From assembly GCA_964649085.1 (NCBI GenBank), contig CAZYPN010000021.1, positions 42,973-106,972 of the forward strand: a DNA stretch of 64,000 nucleotides, given 5' to 3'. A program made the position numbers and the translations under genes. The DNA comes from JADMJV01 sp964649085 (lineage in GTDB: Bacteria > Vulcanimicrobiota > Xenobia > Xenobiales > JADMJV01). Each line of letters starts with the position of its first letter. The first letter of the stretch is position 1. Of this stretch, positions 32,832 through 41,228 are shown piece by piece. Under the pieces are notes generated by a model. It made no database searches. It saw only the letters and a program-made list of their open reading frames with translations, and was not told the origin of the DNA.

Positions 32832-34191
32832 TGCACACCGGCAGGGTCAGGGCCCAGGCCAGCGCGATGTGGGCCAGGGTGCGACGTTGCAGGCCGTGAC
32901 TCTCGGCGGCCATCGAGCCTGCGATGCCCGACGAGAGCACGTGGGTGGTGCTGACCGGCATCTTGCAGACGTCTGCCAGCAAGATGGTGGTGGCCGCCAC
33001 CAGTTGGGCGGTGGCCCCCTGGGCGTAGGTCAACTGGCTTTTGCCGATTTTTTCGCCTACGGTCACCACGATACGCTTCCAGCCCACCATCGTGCCCAGG
33101 CCCAGGGCCAGGGCCACGCTGATCTTGACCCAGTCGGCCACATATTCAATGGGAAGAGCCAGCGCGTGAGCGGCGCTTTGGCAGTCGGAGGCCCACTCGG
33201 GATGCTCCTGGCCCAGTTTTTTCAAACACTTGATTTGCAGGGTGCTGAGGCGGCGAAGCTCCATGCGGTCAGCGGGGCTCAGGTGAGCGGGCGGCTGCTC
33301 CCATAGTTGGGCCGATCGTAGCAATGAGGGACGCAGCCCCGCCGGCACGATGGCTCCCTGCAGATAGGCCGTCAGCTCGGCTTCCAGGGCAAGCGGAGGC
33401 AGATGATTCTCGGGCAGTTTGTTGGCCACGTTCAAGCAGGCGGCTCGAGCGGCGGCACGCACCTCCGGTTGGTCTTTCAAGTTCAGGCAGAAGCTGGCCG
33501 GCGCCAGGCCGATCAGGATCAGCATCACCAGGCCCATACCCTTCTGGCCGTCGTTAGAGCCGTGGGCGAAGCTCACTCCTCCGCAGGTGGCGATCAGCAG
33601 GCCACGGATCCACCAGGGCGGAGGCTCGTCGCCCCGGGGCGAGCGGTAGAGATCGGGGTCGCGAACCCAGGTTTTGACCAGGCGCAGCAGCAGAGCCGCT
33701 GAGGCAAAGCCGAGCAGCGGAGAGAGCAGCAGCGCCGCCATCACCTGGCGGGCTTTGTCCCAGGGCACGCCGCTCTCGAGCGGAACGCCGTTCTGCAAGC
33801 AGTAGCCCATCGAGGCACCCAGGATCGAGCCGATCAGCGCGTGGCTGCTGGAGGCCGGAATGCCCACGTACCAGGTGCCCAGGTTCCAGACCATGGCCGC
33901 GCCCAATACGGCGAAGATCAGGCTGACGGTGTGGGAGCCGGCGGTGCCGGCCGAGGTCAGGCTGTCCATCGGAAAGAGATGCACGATGGAGTAGGCCACA
34001 CCTACGCCGGCCATCATGACGCCGGCGAAGTTGAGAAATCCCGAGAGTATTACCGCTTTCAGAGGGCGCAGCGAACGCGTGTAGATGACGGTGGCCACGG
34101 CATTGGCCGTGTCATGAAAGCCGTTGACGAATTCGAAGGCAAGTGCTCCGGCTACGGCCAGAATAAGAAGAAACAGTGAGGCGGATTCCAT
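32794..34191 (-). CDS. pit: Inorganic phosphate transporter (Pit family)
   Basis: 465 residues, polytopic inner-membrane protein that takes up phosphate with a proton or metal-phosphate complex. Both inverted signature repeats are present: FEFVNGFHDTANAVATVIYTR in the first half and FAHGSNDGQKGMGLVML in the second, together with SSSHALIGSILGASMG and MPVSTTHVLSSGIAGSMAA. The two halves are joined by a long, Leu/Ala/Arg-rich cytoplasmic loop (about residues 235-355). It is the last gene of the DUF4344-prfC-zinc-finger run, 61 bases after the zinc-finger gene. Likely supplies phosphate for the polyphosphate genes elsewhere in the window (inference). Confidence 0.95.
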   Translation of the reverse strand: MESASLFLLILAVAGALAFEFVNGFHDTANAVATVIYTRSLRPLKAVILSGFLNFAGVMMAGVGVAYSIVHLFPMDSLTSAGTAGSHTVSLIFAVLGAAMVWNLGTWYVGIPASSSHALIGSILGASMGYCLQNGVPLESGVPWDKARQVMAALLLSPLLGFASAALLLRLVKTWVRDPDLYRSPRGDEPPPWWIRGLLIATCGGVSFAHGSNDGQKGMGLVMLILIGLAPASFCLNLKDQPEVRAAARAACLNVANKLPENHLPPLALEAELTAYLQGAIVPAGLRPSLLRSAQLWEQPPAHLSPADRMELRRLSTLQIKCLKKLGQEHPEWASDCQSAAHALALPIEYVADWVKISVALALGLGTMVGWKRIVVTVGEKIGKSQLTYAQGATAQLVAATTILLADVCKMPVSTTHVLSSGIAGSMAAESHGLQRRTLAHIALAWALTLPVCITLSLGLYLALS

Positions 34192-34252
34192 GGCCCCAAG
34201 CTACTCAGGCGACTTAGGTCCGGGGTGTGGGAGTTGTAAGTTTGAGGTAAGC

Positions 34253-34618
34253 TCAGCTCTCTTCAGCCAGGATCTCGGCGCACAGGTCAACACATTCGTT
34301 GCAGATCATCACCTGCGGCCCGGCGATCAGCTTGCGCACTTCGGCCTGGGTTTTGCCGCAAAACGAACAGGCCGGCTTAAACTCTTTAGGCCGGGCCTGC
34401 TCCAGCAGGTTGTGGCGCCAGCCGTCAAGCCATTCTTCGGGCAGAAGGTCGTCGTCGGGCACCTCGCGAGTGGTGGCCTGGGGCGGATGCACCACAACCT
34501 CGACCTGGCAAAGTTCATCGCGACGACCAAAGCGGCGCAGCCTGCCATTGGCGTCGAAGTCGGCGAAGAGCCCGGGAAGCGACTCAAATTCGTCACCCAA
34601 CCAGCGTCGGTCAAACAT
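34253..34618 (-). CDS. Stand-alone ClpX-type zinc-finger protein
   Basis: 121 residues. The C-terminal 40 residues match the ClpX N-terminal zinc-binding domain: CSFCGKTQAEVRKLIAGP and ICNECVDLCAEIL with Cys84, 87, 106 and 109. No AAA+ part follows. The N-terminal 80 residues are acidic and of unknown fold (a WxxxEFESLPGLFADFDANG stretch). In ClpX this domain dimerises and binds adaptors and substrates, so a free copy could act as an adaptor or a competitor. It starts 3 bases after prfC ends, so it is co-transcribed. Stand-alone versions exist in other bacteria; their role is unknown. Confidence 0.85.
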   Translation of the reverse strand: MFDRRWLGDEFESLPGLFADFDANGRLRRFGRRDELCQVEVVVHPPQATTREVPDDDLLPEEWLDGWRHNLLEQARPKEFKPACSFCGKTQAEVRKLIAGPQVMICNECVDLCAEILAEES

Positions 34619-34621
34619 GGC

Positions 34622-36229
34622 CTAGCGGCCCAACTGGGATAGGGCGTGAAACTGCACCTTGGGATTCTTCTCTCGGGCGTAGTCCAGGTCCCACTGGCCT
34701 GGCAGCAGCAACACGGGGCGTTCCCAGTTGTCGGTGCCTCGGCGGGTCGAGCGCGACAGTTGCATCGACTGGAGCTGTTGGGGGTCGCCCTCCAGCCAGC
34801 GCACCAGCTTGAGGGGCAGGCCCTCCATATGAATGTCTACGCCGTAGTCGTTTTTCAGACGATGTTCTACCACCTCGAACTGCAGCTGTCCTACAGCCCC
34901 CAGAATGGGGTCGTAGGTGGTGGAATCTTCCAGCCAGAACACCTGCACCGCCCCCTCCAGCGTGAGCTGATCCAGAGCCTTGCGAAACTGTTTGCGCCGC
35001 GAAGGATCGGCCACGGTGATGCGCACGAAATGCTCGGACGGAAATTGGGGAATCGGCTCAAAGCGAAAGGCCGGGCCGCTGTCGTACAGGGTGTCGCCCA
35101 GGGCCAGATCGCCCGCGTTGACCAGCCCTACCACGTCGCCCGGATAGGCTTCATCGACGGTCTCGCGGCTCTGAGCAAAGAGTTGCATGGGGTTGGCCAG
35201 GCGCAGGGTGTCGCCGGTGCGCGTGTTCTTCACCTTCATTCCCCGCTCGAAACGGCCCGAGCAAATGCGCAGAAAAGCCACATGGTCCCGATGCTTGGGG
35301 TTCATATCGGCCTGGATCTTGAAGACAAAGCCCGAAAACTTTTCCTGGGCCGGCAGGCAGGGGGCTTCCTGGTCCGTTTTGCGGCCAGCGGGGGGCGGCG
35401 CCATCGTAAGGAACTGATCGAGGAACAGTTGTACTCCGAAGTTGGTGACGGCGCTGCCAAAGTAGACCGGCGTTTGCAGCCCCTGGCGGAAAAGTTCGGG
35501 CTGAAACTCTTCGCCGGCCGCTTCCAGCAGCTCGATACCGTCGGCAAACTGGGCGTAGGTATCGGCGTCGCAACTCTGGCGCAGGAACGGGTCGTCGGCG
35601 CCCATCTGCTGTACCTGGGCTCGGCCCCGGCGGTCCTCGCCGCGTTCAAACCAGTGTACCTGGCTCTGATGGCGGTCGTAGACGCCCTTGAAGGTGGTGC
35701 CATTGCCCACGGGCCAGTTCATGGCCACGGTTTTCAGGCCCAGCACCTTTTCGATTTCGTCCAGCAGGTCGAGCGGGTCGAGGGCCGGACGATCCATCTT
35801 GTTGATAAAAGTGAACAGGGGCATCTTGCGCTGCTTGCACACTTCGAACAGCTTCAGGGTTTGGGCCTGGATGCCACGGGCAGCGTCGAGAATCATCACG
35901 GCCGAATCGGCGGCCAGCAGCGTTCGATAGGTGTCCTCGGAAAAGTCCTGGTGACCCGGAGTGTCCAGCAGGTTCAGGCGGAAGCCCTGGTAGTCGAAGC
36001 TCAGCACCGTCGAGGTGATCGAGATGCCGCGCTGTTTCTCCAGTTCCATCCAGTCGGAAACAGCGTGCTGTTGGGCCCGGCGGGCCTTTACGGCGCCGGC
36101 CATGTGCACCGCTCCGCCATAGAGCAGCAGCTTCTCGGTAAGTGTGGTTTTGCCGGCGTCGGGGTGAGAGATGATGGCGAAGGTGCGACGTCGTTCGACT
36201 TCCTGGGCCAGTTGGGTGACTACGGTCAT
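34622..36229 (-). CDS. prfC: Peptide chain release factor 3
   Basis: 535 residues, usual RF3 length. GTPase that recycles class I release factors from the ribosome. G-motifs: SHPDAGKTTLTEKLLL (G1), MELEKQRGISITSTVLSFDY (G2), LLDTPGHQDFSEDTYRTL (G3) and FINKMDRPALDPLDLLDEIE (G4), the last with the RF3-specific extension. Domains II/III follow with FQADMNPKHRDHVAFLRICSG. The ATG is well conserved with the usual RF3 N-terminus (QEVERRRTFAIISHPDAG). It sits 13 bases after the DUF4344 gene and 3 bases before the zinc-finger gene. Confidence 0.97.
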   Translation of the reverse strand: MTVVTQLAQEVERRRTFAIISHPDAGKTTLTEKLLLYGGAVHMAGAVKARRAQQHAVSDWMELEKQRGISITSTVLSFDYQGFRLNLLDTPGHQDFSEDTYRTLLAADSAVMILDAARGIQAQTLKLFEVCKQRKMPLFTFINKMDRPALDPLDLLDEIEKVLGLKTVAMNWPVGNGTTFKGVYDRHQSQVHWFERGEDRRGRAQVQQMGADDPFLRQSCDADTYAQFADGIELLEAAGEEFQPELFRQGLQTPVYFGSAVTNFGVQLFLDQFLTMAPPPAGRKTDQEAPCLPAQEKFSGFVFKIQADMNPKHRDHVAFLRICSGRFERGMKVKNTRTGDTLRLANPMQLFAQSRETVDEAYPGDVVGLVNAGDLALGDTLYDSGPAFRFEPIPQFPSEHFVRITVADPSRRKQFRKALDQLTLEGAVQVFWLEDSTTYDPILGAVGQLQFEVVEHRLKNDYGVDIHMEGLPLKLVRWLEGDPQQLQSMQLSRSTRRGTDNWERPVLLLPGQWDLDYAREKNPKVQFHALSQLGR

Positions 36230-36242
36230 GGGAGCTTCGAAT

Positions 36243-36986
36243 TCACTTTCGTTGGTAGGGTAGCAGGAGCTTGTTCCAGCGGTGGTCTTTCAACTTGTAC
36301 TCGTGTAATGCCTTGGCCATTCGCTGCTGGGGAACCACCTGGCCCACCAGCGGTCCATAAACCCCGGGGCTGTGGCCATACATCAGCAAAAGAATGTTGA
36401 AAAGCCGCTGTTGATCCAGCGAGTGCTCGTCCCAAAAGGAGAGCTGTGATTTGTTGCGGGCCATCACTCCAAACCAGTCGGCGGCCGAGCCCAGGATGGT
36501 GTGTCCGATGGGTCCGGCTTCCAACAAAATCATGGTGGCAAATTCGTCGGCGGCATCTTCTTCGCGACCCACCACGGGCAGGTCCATTTCGCCGATCAGG
36601 GCGTGGCCCAGTTCGTGCATCAGCGTGAACAGAATGGCCCCCGTGGCATATTCCACGGCTTCTTGCTGGTTGGGCTTGTTCTGCACCGCATCCTGAATGA
36701 TGAACTCGATAAAGTCGTAGGCCATGACCACCTGGTGACGGGTGGGATCATACCAGGCGTTCACCTCGCCCGTTTCGGCAAAAATCACCGCGAAGTTGCG
36801 CGGCAGGGCGAATTCGTTGCTGATCACGTCCATCAGCGTTTGCACCCCACGCTGAGGGTCGTTGACGAGGGCCTCGTGCATCGCCAGTCCCACGGGGCGC
36901 GTGGGCTTGACGAAATGAACCTCGATTCGACCCTGGGCGAAGGCCCAGCCAGCCAGGTAGAGCCACAGCAGCAAGAGGCGGATCAA
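36243..36986 (-). CDS. Exported DUF4344-type putative zinc metallopeptidase
   Basis: 247 residues. Signal peptide (2-17, LLLLWLYLAGWAFAQ) and an HELGH zinc motif (124-128) within LMHELGHALIGEMDLPVVGREEDAADEFAT, where the acidic residue after HELGH and the GREEDAADEFA stretch match the DUF4344 family (clan MA-like). TTG 36986 is the start: AAAGGAAT lies upstream and the hydrophobic segment begins immediately. It precedes prfC by 13 bases. Substrate unknown. It is divergent from the AAA+ gene across a 94-base gap. Confidence 0.88.
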   Translation of the reverse strand: MIRLLLLWLYLAGWAFAQGRIEVHFVKPTRPVGLAMHEALVNDPQRGVQTLMDVISNEFALPRNFAVIFAETGEVNAWYDPTRHQVVMAYDFIEFIIQDAVQNKPNQQEAVEYATGAILFTLMHELGHALIGEMDLPVVGREEDAADEFATMILLEAGPIGHTILGSAADWFGVMARNKSQLSFWDEHSLDQQRLFNILLLMYGHSPGVYGPLVGQVVPQQRMAKALHEYKLKDHRWNKLLLPYQRK

Positions 36987-37080
36987 GCGGATTCCTTTCC
37001 CCCAGGAGGGAGCCCTGGGCCGGCGCCTAATTGCAATTCAGGGCCCGCCCGGGCTGAGCTTTAGTATTGGAGCCTTCCAT

Positions 37081-37935
37081 TTGACCCAGTCCGACTCCCC
37101 TCAAACCCCTTCCGATCAGCACGAAGTCGAGATTCAGGGGGTTCGCCTGCGCCTCTCCAGGCCCGACGAGCTGCCGCTGCAGTGGGTCGGGCAGCAGGAG
37201 TTGATGTTGCAGCTCGTGGCGGCCTGGTCGATTCTCGACCCCCGCGACACGCCGCTGAACCCGCGGCTGCTGGGCAAACCCGGCGTGGGCAAAACCACCC
37301 TGGCCTATGCCGCAGCGCGCACGCTGGGTCGCCCCTGCTACCTGTTTCAGGCCACCATGGACACCCGTCCCGAAGACCTGATCATCGCCCCGGTGGTGGG
37401 CCCCGATCAGCAGATTCAATATGTGGCCAGTGCGGTGGTGACGGCCATGATTCACGGCGGCGTGGTGATTCTCGACGAGGGTAACCGCATGAGCGAGAAG
37501 GCCTGGGCCTCGCTGGCCCCGTTGCTCGATGCCCGGCGCTATGTCGAGTCGGTCATCGCCGGAGTGAAGATCGCGGCCCATCCGATGTTCCGTTTCGTGG
37601 CCACCATGAACGAGGATTCCAGCACTTTTGAGCTGCCCGAGTATATCCACTCGCGGCTGCAGCCTCAGATACTCGTCGATTTTCCCGAGAAGGCGGAAGA
37701 ACTCACGATTTTGCGGGCCAATTTGCCCTTTATGGAGGAAGAGATCCTGCATTACGTCGCTGACTTTTTGCAGCGGGCTCATCAGGCCGATGAACGCTAC
37801 TCGGTGCGCGACGGCATCAATATCGCTCGCTACGCCCTGAAGTATTCCACGGCCAGCGGGCTTGAGATCCGGGCGGCATTGCGCAAGGCGGTCATTCAGA
37901 TTCTCGGTGACGAGGCCACGGTCTATGCCCCCTGA
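37081..37935 (+). CDS. MoxR/CbbQ-type AAA+ ATPase
   Basis: 284 residues. Dynein-related/CbbQ-like AAA+ domain: Walker A GKPGVGKTT (65-73), Walker B GGVVILDE (126-133), sensor 1 FVATMNEDS, and a C-terminal lid after SVRDGINIARYAL. The N-terminal 40 residues are a short acidic extension. TTG 37081 is used because GGAG lies about 9 bases before it and the frame ends just upstream. Such ATPases usually have a VWA partner; here the overlapping downstream gene (11 bases) has no MIDAS and is instead TraB/DUF5682-like. The two are therefore likely one complex. Confidence 0.85.
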   Translation: MTQSDSPQTPSDQHEVEIQGVRLRLSRPDELPLQWVGQQELMLQLVAAWSILDPRDTPLNPRLLGKPGVGKTTLAYAAARTLGRPCYLFQATMDTRPEDLIIAPVVGPDQQIQYVASAVVTAMIHGGVVILDEGNRMSEKAWASLAPLLDARRYVESVIAGVKIAAHPMFRFVATMNEDSSTFELPEYIHSRLQPQILVDFPEKAEELTILRANLPFMEEEILHYVADFLQRAHQADERYSVRDGINIARYALKYSTASGLEIRAALRKAVIQILGDEATVYAP

Positions 37936-40126
37936 GCCTTTCTGGCTACAGCGCGGGCAGTTGCACATCGTCCCAATCTGCCACTACAAGTTGGAGTTCG
38001 CGTTGGAGTTGGGGCGGGTTCTCCAGGCGGTGAAGCCTGGCCACCTGGCCCTGGAGCTTCCGATGTTTCTGATCGAACCTCTGCAACAGGCGGTGGCCCG
38101 ACTGCCACGTCTGACCACCCTGGCCTTCCCCGTGGGCGAGGGTCAGATGCTGCTTCCCGTCGAGCCTACTGACCCTTTCGTCGAAGCGGTGCGCTGGGCC
38201 AGGGCTCGGGAGTGTCAGGTGCACGGTATCGATGCCGCGGTGGTGGGCTACGGTCAGCATCACGACCCGATCCCCGACAGTTGCTCGCTGACAGCCATCG
38301 GGCTGAAGGCCTTCTGGGAAGAGTGGTCGCGGTATCCCGGGCCAGGCCCTGATAAGGCCGACCGGGAGCGCCATCTGAGCATGGTGCATTCGTTAAAGTT
38401 TCTCGAAAAGCGATACCCCGACGAACCCATCGTGGTGGCGCTAGGACTGACCCATGTTCGGCCCGTTTTGGAGCTGCTGGCCAGCGAGGCCGAATTGCCC
38501 TTGCCCGTGCCGTCGCTCAGTCGCCCCCCAGAGGTGGTGCTGTATCAGCCCGATTTGCGCTCCACCCGTGAGGCCAGCCTGGAGATGGGCTGGGTCATGG
38601 CTCTTTTCGAGTTGCAGCGCGGCGGGCCCGGACCCGACGAAACCTGGTTGCCTCCGCCCGAACCGCCGGACGAAACCTCGGAGGACCTGCGAGAATCACT
38701 CAAAGATCTCAAGCCCGAACAACTGGTGGCGTCGCTGGAGTCGATGCTGGGGGGCATTCGACGACGCCCACCTCCCTTGCCTCCCGGGCAAAAGCGCGCC
38801 CTGGCCCGCTATCTTCAGGGCCTGCAAGAGCAACCCGCCGCCCTCTTTTCGCTGCTTCATCAAATCGGCTCGGGCGACAGGATCGAATTGCCCAAGGTGA
38901 AGGCGCCCCCGAAGTTCAAGGCCTTCACCTTTCGTCAGGTGCATCAGCGCCGTCATCAGTTGCAGGGCATCTACGCCGCCGCCCTGGAGCGTGCCGGTGA
39001 GCGGTTTGACCGCCAGGAGATGCTGCATTCGCTGGTGGAGCACGCCGGTCGGTTTTACCAGGAGAATACCGGAGATTTCGTGCGCCCCTGGCAGCTTCAG
39101 GTGCTCTATCAGTTCACGCGCAACTACGCGCGTCTACGCGGCCGACTGTTGCCCAACCTGTATGAGCTGGTGATGGGGGCCCGGGGTGTGGCCGACGACA
39201 ACCTGAGTTACGAAATCTGGGACCTGGGCAGCTTCTATCCCTGGACGGTCGAGGAGGGCGACCCCTGTGACCTGCCGCTGCTGGAGCTGCGGGCCGATCA
39301 GCTGTTCCTGGGCGGTCAGGCGGTGCAGCACTGGACCTTTCATCGCAAGCTGCCCGGCCTGCGCATGCGCATGCCCATTCAGGGACAGCGTGGCCGGGAG
39401 AAGTCTCCGGGCGACTGGTCCGAGAGCTTTGAGGATGGAACGCTTTGCAGCTACCCACCCGAAGACCTGGTGATCGAAGACTATGCGCGCTATCTGCAGA
39501 AGAAGGCCATTCAGCAGCTGAGCCTGGAGAAGGCCCGCATCGAGCCATTTACCACCAGTTTGCTGGACGGTATCGAGATGCGCGAAACGCTGCGCAACTG
39601 GCACGAGAAGAAGCTGTATGTTCACGAAAGTCGGCGGGTTCGCGGCGGGGTGGGGGCCGTGGTGGTGATTTTCGACGAGGACCCTGATGATCGACGCTAC
39701 CCCTGGCGAATGACCTGGCACGGCGAGCACGCCCAGGAGTCCGACATGGCCTTTTACGCCACACCCATTCAGCAGAAGATCGTCGGCCCTGGCATCGCCC
39801 GGTGCGAGTATGGGGGTATTTTGATGACCTATCCTCATCGTCGCCTCGGCGATATCTGGTCGGAGGCCATGTATCGCCGCGAGTGCCGCAACAAGTCAGA
39901 GGTGCTTCTGATGGCTGCCATCGACTACGGACTCGATCCCCATATCGTCTACGTTGCTGCAAAACCGCCGCGTTCGCTGTTTCGCACGCTGGCCTCGCGG
40001 GTGGGTAAGAAGATCGTCTATCTGCCGGTAGGCAGTCTGAGCCCCCAGAGCATTCAGCGCATTCGCGTGTTTCACGTACTCAGCGGCCATCAAATCCGCC
40101 AGGTCGCCAAGGACTACATCTGGTAG
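37925..40126 (+). CDS. Large TraB/DUF5682-like protein paired with AAA+ ATPase
   Basis: 733 residues, no signal peptide. The first about 190 residues resemble the TraB/PrgY/ChaN-type fold: HIVPICHYKLEFALELGRVL, then VKPGHLALELPMFLIEP, and IVVALGLTHVRPVLELL, giving the G/P-x-x-H, E-L-P and G-x-x-H features. The size and the H-Y-x-x-E opening resemble DUF5682, which in other bacteria lies beside MoxR and VWA genes. The middle (300-450) is helical, and the C-terminus has a distinct beta-rich domain (VVVIFDEDPDDRRYPW ... ARCEYGGILMTYPHRR). Function unknown. ATG 37925 overlaps the ATPase gene by 11 bases, a strong sign of coupling. Family assignment is by eye and tentative. Confidence 0.7.
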   Translation: MPPEPFWLQRGQLHIVPICHYKLEFALELGRVLQAVKPGHLALELPMFLIEPLQQAVARLPRLTTLAFPVGEGQMLLPVEPTDPFVEAVRWARARECQVHGIDAAVVGYGQHHDPIPDSCSLTAIGLKAFWEEWSRYPGPGPDKADRERHLSMVHSLKFLEKRYPDEPIVVALGLTHVRPVLELLASEAELPLPVPSLSRPPEVVLYQPDLRSTREASLEMGWVMALFELQRGGPGPDETWLPPPEPPDETSEDLRESLKDLKPEQLVASLESMLGGIRRRPPPLPPGQKRALARYLQGLQEQPAALFSLLHQIGSGDRIELPKVKAPPKFKAFTFRQVHQRRHQLQGIYAAALERAGERFDRQEMLHSLVEHAGRFYQENTGDFVRPWQLQVLYQFTRNYARLRGRLLPNLYELVMGARGVADDNLSYEIWDLGSFYPWTVEEGDPCDLPLLELRADQLFLGGQAVQHWTFHRKLPGLRMRMPIQGQRGREKSPGDWSESFEDGTLCSYPPEDLVIEDYARYLQKKAIQQLSLEKARIEPFTTSLLDGIEMRETLRNWHEKKLYVHESRRVRGGVGAVVVIFDEDPDDRRYPWRMTWHGEHAQESDMAFYATPIQQKIVGPGIARCEYGGILMTYPHRRLGDIWSEAMYRRECRNKSEVLLMAAIDYGLDPHIVYVAAKPPRSLFRTLASRVGKKIVYLPVGSLSPQSIQRIRVFHVLSGHQIRQVAKDYIW

Positions 40127-40149
40127 ACTTTGGTCCTATGGAAATCATA

Positions 40150-40161
40150 TAGACCGATTGG
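40150..40161. promoter_or_regulatory. TetR operator-like site upstream of tetR
   Basis: The 12-mer TAGACCGATTGG overlaps a TATAAA-like -10 box (40162-40167). It shares the core TAGACYGRT with the perfect site at 40801-40812. It would let the regulator control its own gene. The TetR start GTG (40174) is about 6 bases after the box, so the transcript could be nearly leaderless. Confidence 0.45.
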
Positions 40162-40173
40162 TATAAATAGAGC

Positions 40174-40773
40174 GTGCCTAGAAAACGTAAAGTCCTGGAA
40201 GGAACCGCTGACAGTCGAGAGCGCCTCGTGGCGACGGCTGCTCGCCTGTTTCGTTTCCAGGGCTATCACGCCACCGGGCTCAATCAAATCGTTGAGGAGA
40301 GTCAGGCACCCAAAGGTTCCCTCTATCATTACTTCCCCGATGGTAAGGAGCAGTTGGGTCAGGAGGCTCTGCGAAGTGCCGGGCAGTTGCTTCGGGAGCG
40401 TCTTTCGGCTTTGGGAAAACTGGACCCGAGAGAAGCGCTCAAGCAACTGGTCGAAGTCAGCATTCAGGAGCTGCAATCCAGTGACTATCGGGACGCATGT
40501 CCCATTGCCACGGTGGCACTCGAGACCTCTTCTCACTCTCCCGAGTTGCGGCAATGTTGCAGTGACATTTTTCAGCAGGCGCTGTCGATTCTGGAGGGCT
40601 GGTTGGTGAAGCACGGTCTTGACCAGCAAGCGGCTCGCGATCTGGCTCTGCTGGCATTTTCTGCCTACGAAGGCGCTTTGCTGTTGAGCAAGGTGCAAAG
40701 AAGTCCCGACCCGCTTCGCCGGGTGGCCGGGCAAATTCACCTGATGCTTGAGTCGGCCCTGAAGAGCCGCTGA
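40174..40773 (+). CDS. TetR-family transcriptional regulator (LmrA/YxaF-like)
   Basis: 199 residues. Typical TetR N-terminal helix-turn-helix: RLVATAARLFRFQGYHATGLN and IVEESQAPKGSLYHYFPDGKE (20-60). The C-terminal ligand domain (EGWLVKHG, AYEGALLLSKVQRSPD) is like that of LmrA/YxaF repressors, and the site at 40801 matches the LmrA/YxaF box consensus TAGANYGGTCTA. The GTG start follows TATAAATAGAGC and has no ribosome site, so a leaderless message is possible. Its likely target is the small secreted protein gene just downstream. The ligand is unknown. Confidence 0.88.
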   Translation: MPRKRKVLEGTADSRERLVATAARLFRFQGYHATGLNQIVEESQAPKGSLYHYFPDGKEQLGQEALRSAGQLLRERLSALGKLDPREALKQLVEVSIQELQSSDYRDACPIATVALETSSHSPELRQCCSDIFQQALSILEGWLVKHGLDQQAARDLALLAFSAYEGALLLSKVQRSPDPLRRVAGQIHLMLESALKSR

Positions 40774-40786
40774 CGCGAGCGATGAT

Positions 40787-40814
40787 TTGTCTTGAATATG
40801 TAGACTGGTCTAAA
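40787..40814 (+). promoter_or_regulatory. Promoter and TetR operator before the small exported gene
   Basis: TTGTCT (40787-40792) and TCTAAA (40809-40814) with a 16-base spacer form a weak sigma-70-like promoter. The 12-base site TAGACTGGTCTA (40801-40812), with perfect 5-base inverted arms, overlaps its -10. The site fits the LmrA/YxaF consensus exactly. A repressor bound here would block RNA polymerase; the binding itself is inferred. Confidence 0.55.
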
Positions 40815-40861
40815 TCAAAGCTGGGAGATCGAGCCCGGCTTTGAAGAAGAGAGGAGATCCT

Positions 40862-41137
40862 ATGAGTATCCGTTCATTGAAACAAGCACTGGGAATGTTT
40901 GGCCTGTTGTTGAGCCTCCAGTCAGGGGGGTGGTCGCAGGTCGAGCCGAAAAACAATCCGCCCGAGGTTCCGCCCTCGCAAGAGGTGCGGGTTGTAGAGC
41001 AACAGCAGAAGCAGCCTGAAGCTGCCCCCAAGGCCACGGCAGAAAGCGTTGACAAGGCGCCCCAGGCCTCTGAGCAAGAGCCCAAGGCCGCGCGACGCAA
41101 GGATTTGACCCCGGTAATCCACTTTCGCGATTTTTGA
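40862..41137 (+). CDS. Small exported Pro/Glu/Lys-rich protein
   Basis: 91 residues. Signal peptide (LKQALGMFGLLLSLQSGGWSQ) ending near residue 25, then a charged, Pro-rich chain (VEPKNNPPEVPPSQEVR, PEAAPKATAESVDKAPQ) and a C-terminus LTPVIHFRDF. No family recognised. ATG 40862 has GAGGAG 5 bases upstream. It sits 88 bases after tetR and its promoter carries a TetR-type operator, so it is probably the regulator's target. A strong hairpin follows its stop. Confidence 0.6.
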   Translation: MSIRSLKQALGMFGLLLSLQSGGWSQVEPKNNPPEVPPSQEVRVVEQQQKQPEAAPKATAESVDKAPQASEQEPKAARRKDLTPVIHFRDF

Positions 41138-41145
41138 TCCAGCCC

Positions 41146-41186
41146 GTGCTCGCAGTGCCTGTTCAAGCGACAGGCGCTGCGGGCAC
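41146..41186 (+). terminator. Strong hairpin after the small exported gene
   Basis: GTGCTCGCAGTGCCTGT pairs with ACAGGCGCTGCGGGCAC across a short loop (17 pairs, two of them G-U). No T-run follows, so it may be a factor-dependent terminator or a stabilising 3' hairpin. The TPR gene starts 43 bases later. Confidence 0.45.
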
Positions 41187-41228
41187 TTCCAGGTTCCGGC
41201 AGGTTGAACGAGGACGAGGAGGAGGGTC

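Noticed and set aside
34646..36400. 584-codon plus-strand open frame opposite prfC
   Set aside because: prfC is certain from its GTPase motifs; the plus-strand text has no recognisable domain.
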